Shown here one piece after another: positions 6,808-7,544 of a stretch of DNA of 7,544 nt. Numbering within the stretch: the stretch's first letter is position 1; the number at the start of each line of letters is the position of its first letter. The translations under genes were made by a program, and so were the position numbers. This DNA is from Desulfobacteraceae bacterium (GTDB lineage Bacteria > Desulfobacterota > Desulfobacteria > Desulfobacterales > Desulfobacteraceae): positions 1 through 7,544 of the forward strand of contig JAABSK010000123.1 of NCBI GenBank assembly GCA_011390435.1. Reading direction: 5' to 3'. The notes under the pieces were generated by a model. The model saw only the letters and a program-made list of their open reading frames with translations. It had not been told where the DNA came from and ran no database searches.

Positions 6808-7016
6808 GATCAGGGTTCAGTTTAAATGGTTGATGGAAAGATTTATCTTCCCCATTTATACATGAATCAGATCGTTTTTCCTATAGAAAAAAAAATCAGG
6901 ACATACCTGTTCAGATTATTGCTCCGGTTGAAAATTCAAATATGAAATTTGGCGGGAAGATCGTGATGGTTCAGGTCATGATGAGCTGTTCAATGAAAAA
7001 GCTGCCAGCAGAAAAA
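6808..7016. other. 209-bp intergenic region upstream of kdsD
   Basis: AT-rich gap between the HAD gene stop and kdsD. It contains a run of nine A residues (6887-6895, T on the kdsD strand) and, on the minus strand, a TATAAA about 50 bp before kdsD that could be a -10, but with no acceptable -35 at 16-18 bp. No convincing terminator, riboswitch or small gene was found. It most likely holds the kdsD promoter, whose exact position cannot be assigned. Confidence 0.4.
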
Positions 7017-7487
7017 TCAGTTCCTCAGTGTGGCCATGAGCCGTTCCGGTGTTTTCAGCAGACCAAAGAGATCCAGGATATTTTTGACGACCAGATCGGC
7101 AGCCAAAAGGGCTTTTACTGACAGTCCTTCTTCCTGCAGCACAGCAATCCCGATGGCGGCATCTTTGAGCATCAGCACATCATTGACACCATTCCCTGCG
7201 CACAGCGTGTGTCCGGCTCCCAGTCCTGAGATAAAATTCTGCTTTTGCCGGGCCTGGTTCCCGGCAGGAATGATGATGACATCACAATCGATGTCGGATA
7301 CCTGCTCGGTGACAAATCCAAAGGTGTCTGCCGTGATGATATGGCAGGCAACAGTGCCGGACAGCAACTGGATCTCTTCTTTGACCCCTGGGATCAGCGC
7401 GCCGTCAATGGCAATGGTGCCGTTATAATCAAATACAAGATGATGGATCTGTTTTTTCTCCATTCCGGGAATTTCGATGTAAATCAT
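7017..7487 (-). CDS. Soluble P-type-ATPase-like HAD family protein (COG4087-like)
   Basis: Small cytoplasmic HAD-superfamily protein of 156 residues without membrane segments or cap domain. Motifs: I, FDYNGT (19-24, nucleophile D20); II, TAD (T52); III, K82 in NQARQK; IV, GNGVNDVLML (98-107, D103). These resemble the P-domain of P-type ATPases (DKTGT...TGD...K...GDGxND), hence the family name, but Asn22 replaces the second Asp of ordinary HAD phosphatases and Asn99 the Asp of GDGxND. The substrate is unknown. The N-terminus MIYIEIPG and C-terminal RLMATLR match the full length of the family as I recall it. The start at 7487 is preferred because AAGGA lies 4 nt upstream; ATG 7532 would add 15 residues lacking family character. 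Despite lying upstream of kdsD, it is not KdsC-like in motif I (KdsC has DxDG), so Kdo 8-phosphate phosphatase activity is unlikely. Confidence 0.88.
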   Translation of the reverse strand: MIYIEIPGMEKKQIHHLVFDYNGTIAIDGALIPGVKEEIQLLSGTVACHIITADTFGFVTEQVSDIDCDVIIIPAGNQARQKQNFISGLGAGHTLCAGNGVNDVLMLKDAAIGIAVLQEEGLSVKALLAADLVVKNILDLFGLLKTPERLMATLRN

Positions 7488-7491
7488 AATA

Positions 7492-7496
7492 TCCTT
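7492..7496 (-). promoter_or_regulatory. Ribosome binding site of the HAD gene
   Basis: AAGGA on the minus strand is 4 nt before the ATG at 7487. It supports the shorter start over the ATG at 7532, whose upstream sequence has no purine-rich site of this kind before the window ends. Confidence 0.6.
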
Positions 7497-7544
7497 GTAA
7501 CCATTCAGCAAAAAAAATGCATTTGATGTCATTTTTTACTTGAC

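Noticed and set aside
6996..7016. Intrinsic terminator after the HAD gene (CTGCTGGCAG between T-tracts)
   Set aside because: The stem would have only 3-4 pairs or a loop of two nucleotides, too weak for an intrinsic terminator.
6942..7121. 59-codon plus-strand frame beginning MKFGGKIVMV
   Set aside because: Most of its second half is antisense to the HAD gene, no ribosome site precedes it and it matches nothing I recognise.
7030..7428. 132-codon plus-strand frame over the HAD gene
   Set aside because: It is antisense to the HAD protein, which has all four motifs on the minus strand.

Overview
The window looks like chromosome of a Gram-negative, strictly anaerobic sulfate-reducing deltaproteobacterium, most likely of the Desulfobacteraceae. 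This is inferred from the large HdrA-like flavoprotein with an in-frame UGA (selenocysteine) codon, the outer-membrane lipoprotein, the Kdo-pathway isomerase and the even, moderate base composition. No rRNA, tRNA, mobile element or CRISPR array is visible. There are six protein genes and one possible micro-ORF, and coding density is high.

Layout. (1) 1-1701, minus strand: the first 567 codons of a heterodisulfide reductase subunit A (HdrA/QmoA-type) gene, running off the left edge. Codon 60 is UGA and sits exactly where the family has a conserved Cys (DCAM-C-I-x-SP), with a possible bacterial SECIS hairpin right after it. This is the main discovery in the window. (2) 1702-1835: a divergent intergenic region with a near-consensus promoter for hdrA, a weaker overlapping promoter for miaA and nested inverted repeats. 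(3) 1836-2801, plus: miaA, tRNA dimethylallyltransferase. (4) 2855-4519, plus: a lipoprotein with TPR-like repeats and a periplasmic-binding-protein fold (LppC/PBP-activator type). Its start overlaps the stop of a 14-codon micro-ORF that carries the only good Shine-Dalgarno in the gap. (5) 7487 down to 4509, minus: a soluble P-type-ATPase-like HAD protein, then after 209 bp kdsD (arabinose-5-phosphate isomerase), overlapped by 14 bp by a clade-X phosphofructokinase gene. The phosphofructokinase and lipoprotein genes converge and overlap by 11 bp at their 3' ends.

How they fit together. HdrA belongs to the cytoplasmic flavin-based electron-transfer machinery of anaerobes. MiaA makes i6A37 on tRNAs that read U-initial codons. 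KdsD and PFK handle sugar phosphates, feeding Kdo/LPS synthesis and glycolysis respectively, and their overlap suggests translational coupling. The lipoprotein is an envelope component. The six genes look like neighbouring housekeeping and energy genes rather than one dedicated system. The unusual biology is the recoded UGA in HdrA, which a standard gene call would truncate or label as broken.
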